DNA of 8,672 bases from Simkania sp. (GTDB lineage Bacteria > Chlamydiota > Chlamydiia > Chlamydiales > Simkaniaceae), in the NCBI GenBank assembly GCA_028281425.1, contig JANQJX010000188.1:1-8672 (forward strand). The letters are read 5' to 3'. Of this stretch, positions 7,040 to 8,672 are shown piece after piece. Under the pieces are notes generated by a model that searched no databases, was not told the DNA's origin, and saw nothing but the letters and a program-made list of their open reading frames with translations. The translations under genes were made by a program, and so were the position numbers. Position 1 is the first letter of the stretch, and every line of letters begins with the position of its first letter.

Positions 7040-8622
7040 CAGTTCAAGATAGTCCCCATGGATGTATCGGGAAATAAAGCATGTGGATTGTTACACTGAT
7101 GATGGGAGAAAATAGAATTTACAGTCTTTTGATTCATCTCAAAACGCTCGTTTAAAGGGGGATGGGTAAAAGTTAGAGTGACGGCAAGCCACTTGGTCCA
7201 GGAGATCGCCCATTCAACAAAAGCAATTAAGTTTTTTACTTTTTTACACTCTTTCAACAATTCTTCTTTTCCTATCATATCGTCCTTTATTTTATCCATT
7301 AGCTTTATAGTAGCAAGGCTTCCTCTTATGTCATACCCTGCCTCATACATAAATTTAATGGCATACTTATCAGCCTCAAATTCACATCTATGGCTTTCAC
7401 GAGTGCTAAAAAAAAGCCATTGAATAGGATTCAACAAAATGGCCGGGATCGGATCATAAAACATAAGGGATGTTACAAAAGATAGCAGCGTGTGTACCTT
7501 ACCATTCCAATATTTTTGGCTGGCATGACCAATTGCAGAGTGAGCTACTTCATGGCTCACAATATAAGCAAGAAGGTCATCTGGTTTCAACCCGGGCCAT
7601 TCCGAGAGATCAAAATTATCAATCATTTCGATTAAATTTCTATCAAAACTCAGCTTCCCTCTACTCAAGCTTCTAGCACCTGTGTTGGTTGAATTCACAA
7701 CAACCCCTACGTAAGGGAATCGATCTAAGGGACGTTGTGCATGCTTAGAAACCTTGTTAATGATACTTTGAAGACGTGTCTGAACTGACTCATCATGAGG
7801 GTTTTTCATAGGAAGTGGTCGTCCACCCTTTTCAGGAAAAATGTTGGAAAGGTGAAGCTCTTGGGAGCCAGTGATTGGATTTTTGGAATACATAAAATCA
7901 AGTAGAGAAGAATCAGATTGGTCACCTTTCAGAGGGCTTAAAGTCGCATCAATCAATTGACCTTTTTCCATAAATGTATCTTTTCCAGGTCGAATCACCT
8001 GCCCCCCCTTCCAAATGAGCAAACTCAACAGACATGCTTTAGCTAAAGTTGCTAGGAATGTTGAATTTTTTTGACTTGGGTTAGTTTTGTTTGCATCGAC
8101 TTTAGATAGAGTGCGCAACTCCTTTTTCTCGCTGTCTTTCTGTTTTTCGGGTGCCTTGTTCATAGTAGGATTCCGTAAGGACTTCTTTTTACCTTTCAAA
8201 GAAGAAAAACCAAATACTTTTTTTTCAATAGACAATTGAGAAACATTGCATTTTTCAACTAAAACAACAAGTTTCTTGCAAGAGTCTTGTATAATTTGTT
8301 GATTGATAAATTTAATATTTTTTTGAAGAAGCGGGGAAGTCCCCTCTTGATGATTCAGTCGATCAAGAATGTCTTGAGCGGCTTCTTGAATACTTGCAGT
8401 ACTAAAATCGTAAATTTTAAGCCATGCTCTTATAGACTCAAAAAATCCAAGTATTTGGGGATGATTCTTGCCCAATCCAACAAAGCTCAAAAAAAGATTT
8501 TTCAAATCAAATTTTCTCAAACTGAGAAATGATCTACCTTGAGAATCCTTCCCAATTTGCAAAACATGATTCGACCAGTCTACATCTTCAAAATTGTGTG
8601 AAATTAAAATAGAATTCATCAT
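7039..8622 (-). CDS. M48-family zinc metallopeptidase, membrane-associated
   Basis: A 527-residue protein when started at the ATG at 8620-8622; a second ATG follows directly, and a TTG at 8629-8631 is less likely. The C-terminal half is an M48 (Ste24/Oma1/HtpX-type) peptidase. It has the zinc and catalytic motif HEVAH (357-361), followed by AIGH, then a hydrophobic hairpin at about 378-406, then EFEAD (414-418), whose first Glu should be the third zinc ligand, and the late signature THPPLNER (486-493). The order and spacing resemble Oma1/LoiP-like members, which degrade misfolded or regulated membrane proteins. The N-terminal 190 residues are not part of the family. They include a mixed segment (1-140) I do not recognise, a Lys/Ser-rich linker (142-187) and one hydrophobic helix at about 188-204, with no ordinary signal peptide. 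The protein is therefore probably anchored with the peptidase on the far side of a membrane. It converges on the dehydrogenase gene. Upstream DNA is almost pure A/T; a TATAAA (8652-8657, minus strand) could be a -10 box, and the ribosome-binding site is weak. Confidence 0.85.
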   Translation of the reverse strand: MMNSILISHNFEDVDWSNHVLQIGKDSQGRSFLSLRKFDLKNLFLSFVGLGKNHPQILGFFESIRAWLKIYDFSTASIQEAAQDILDRLNHQEGTSPLLQKNIKFINQQIIQDSCKKLVVLVEKCNVSQLSIEKKVFGFSSLKGKKKSLRNPTMNKAPEKQKDSEKKELRTLSKVDANKTNPSQKNSTFLATLAKACLLSLLIWKGGQVIRPGKDTFMEKGQLIDATLSPLKGDQSDSSLLDFMYSKNPITGSQELHLSNIFPEKGGRPLPMKNPHDESVQTRLQSIINKVSKHAQRPLDRFPYVGVVVNSTNTGARSLSRGKLSFDRNLIEMIDNFDLSEWPGLKPDDLLAYIVSHEVAHSAIGHASQKYWNGKVHTLLSFVTSLMFYDPIPAILLNPIQWLFFSTRESHRCEFEADKYAIKFMYEAGYDIRGSLATIKLMDKIKDDMIGKEELLKECKKVKNLIAFVEWAISWTKWLAVTLTFTHPPLNERFEMNQKTVNSIFSHHQCNNPHALFPDTSMGTILN

Positions 8623-8672
8623 AATTAACAATAAATCTTAAAAAAAATAAATTTATAATCTATATAGCAATA

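Noticed and set aside
8629..8631. TTG start for the M48 peptidase
   Set aside because: Two tandem ATG codons follow within three codons, and no better ribosome-binding site supports the TTG.

Overview
The window is AT-rich (roughly two thirds A+T) and reads as a chromosomal segment of a member of the Chlamydiae, most likely an environmental (Parachlamydiales-type) species. The main support is the pair of overlapping membrane-protein genes at 1110-3790. From memory, their order and sizes match the CT728/CT727 pair of Chlamydia trachomatis (a hypothetical membrane protein of about 245 residues followed by a metal P-type ATPase of about 650). The large yeast-GDH2-type glutamate dehydrogenase that follows is, as I recall, also found in amoeba-associated chlamydiae but not in C. 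trachomatis. The genus cannot be fixed from this sequence alone.

Layout: 1-1109 is a decayed, accessory-looking region. It holds a hairpin with a T-run (160-188), a wrecked IS4-like transposase on the minus strand (213-700), an AT-rich hairpin (716-733), and a minus-strand reading frame for a small membrane protein interrupted by one in-frame stop (732-1085). From 1110 the sequence is intact and densely coding. A VIT1/CCC1-like metal transporter (1110-1847) overlaps by 4 bases with a P1B-4-type heavy-metal ATPase (1844-3790). An 80-base, comparatively G-rich spacer follows, then a 1040-residue NAD-dependent glutamate dehydrogenase (3871-6993). A perfect 9-bp hairpin flanked by A- and T-runs (7015-7039) separates it from a convergent gene, a 527-residue M48 zinc metallopeptidase with an unusual 190-residue N-terminal extension (7039-8622, minus strand).

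Function: the first two intact genes look like one translationally coupled divalent-metal module. The first has the glutamate-rich metal-binding helices of VIT/CCC1 proteins, and the second is an ATPase of the subgroup that exports Fe2+, Co2+ or Zn2+. The glutamate dehydrogenase links glutamate to 2-oxoglutarate and the TCA cycle, and nothing in the sequence ties it functionally to the metal genes. The peptidase is probably membrane-associated and its substrate is unknown. I found no tRNA, rRNA, CRISPR array or attachment site. The most interesting points are the VIT/P1B-4 pairing with apparent changes in the VIT transport path, the M48 protein architecture, and the gene-decay zone upstream.
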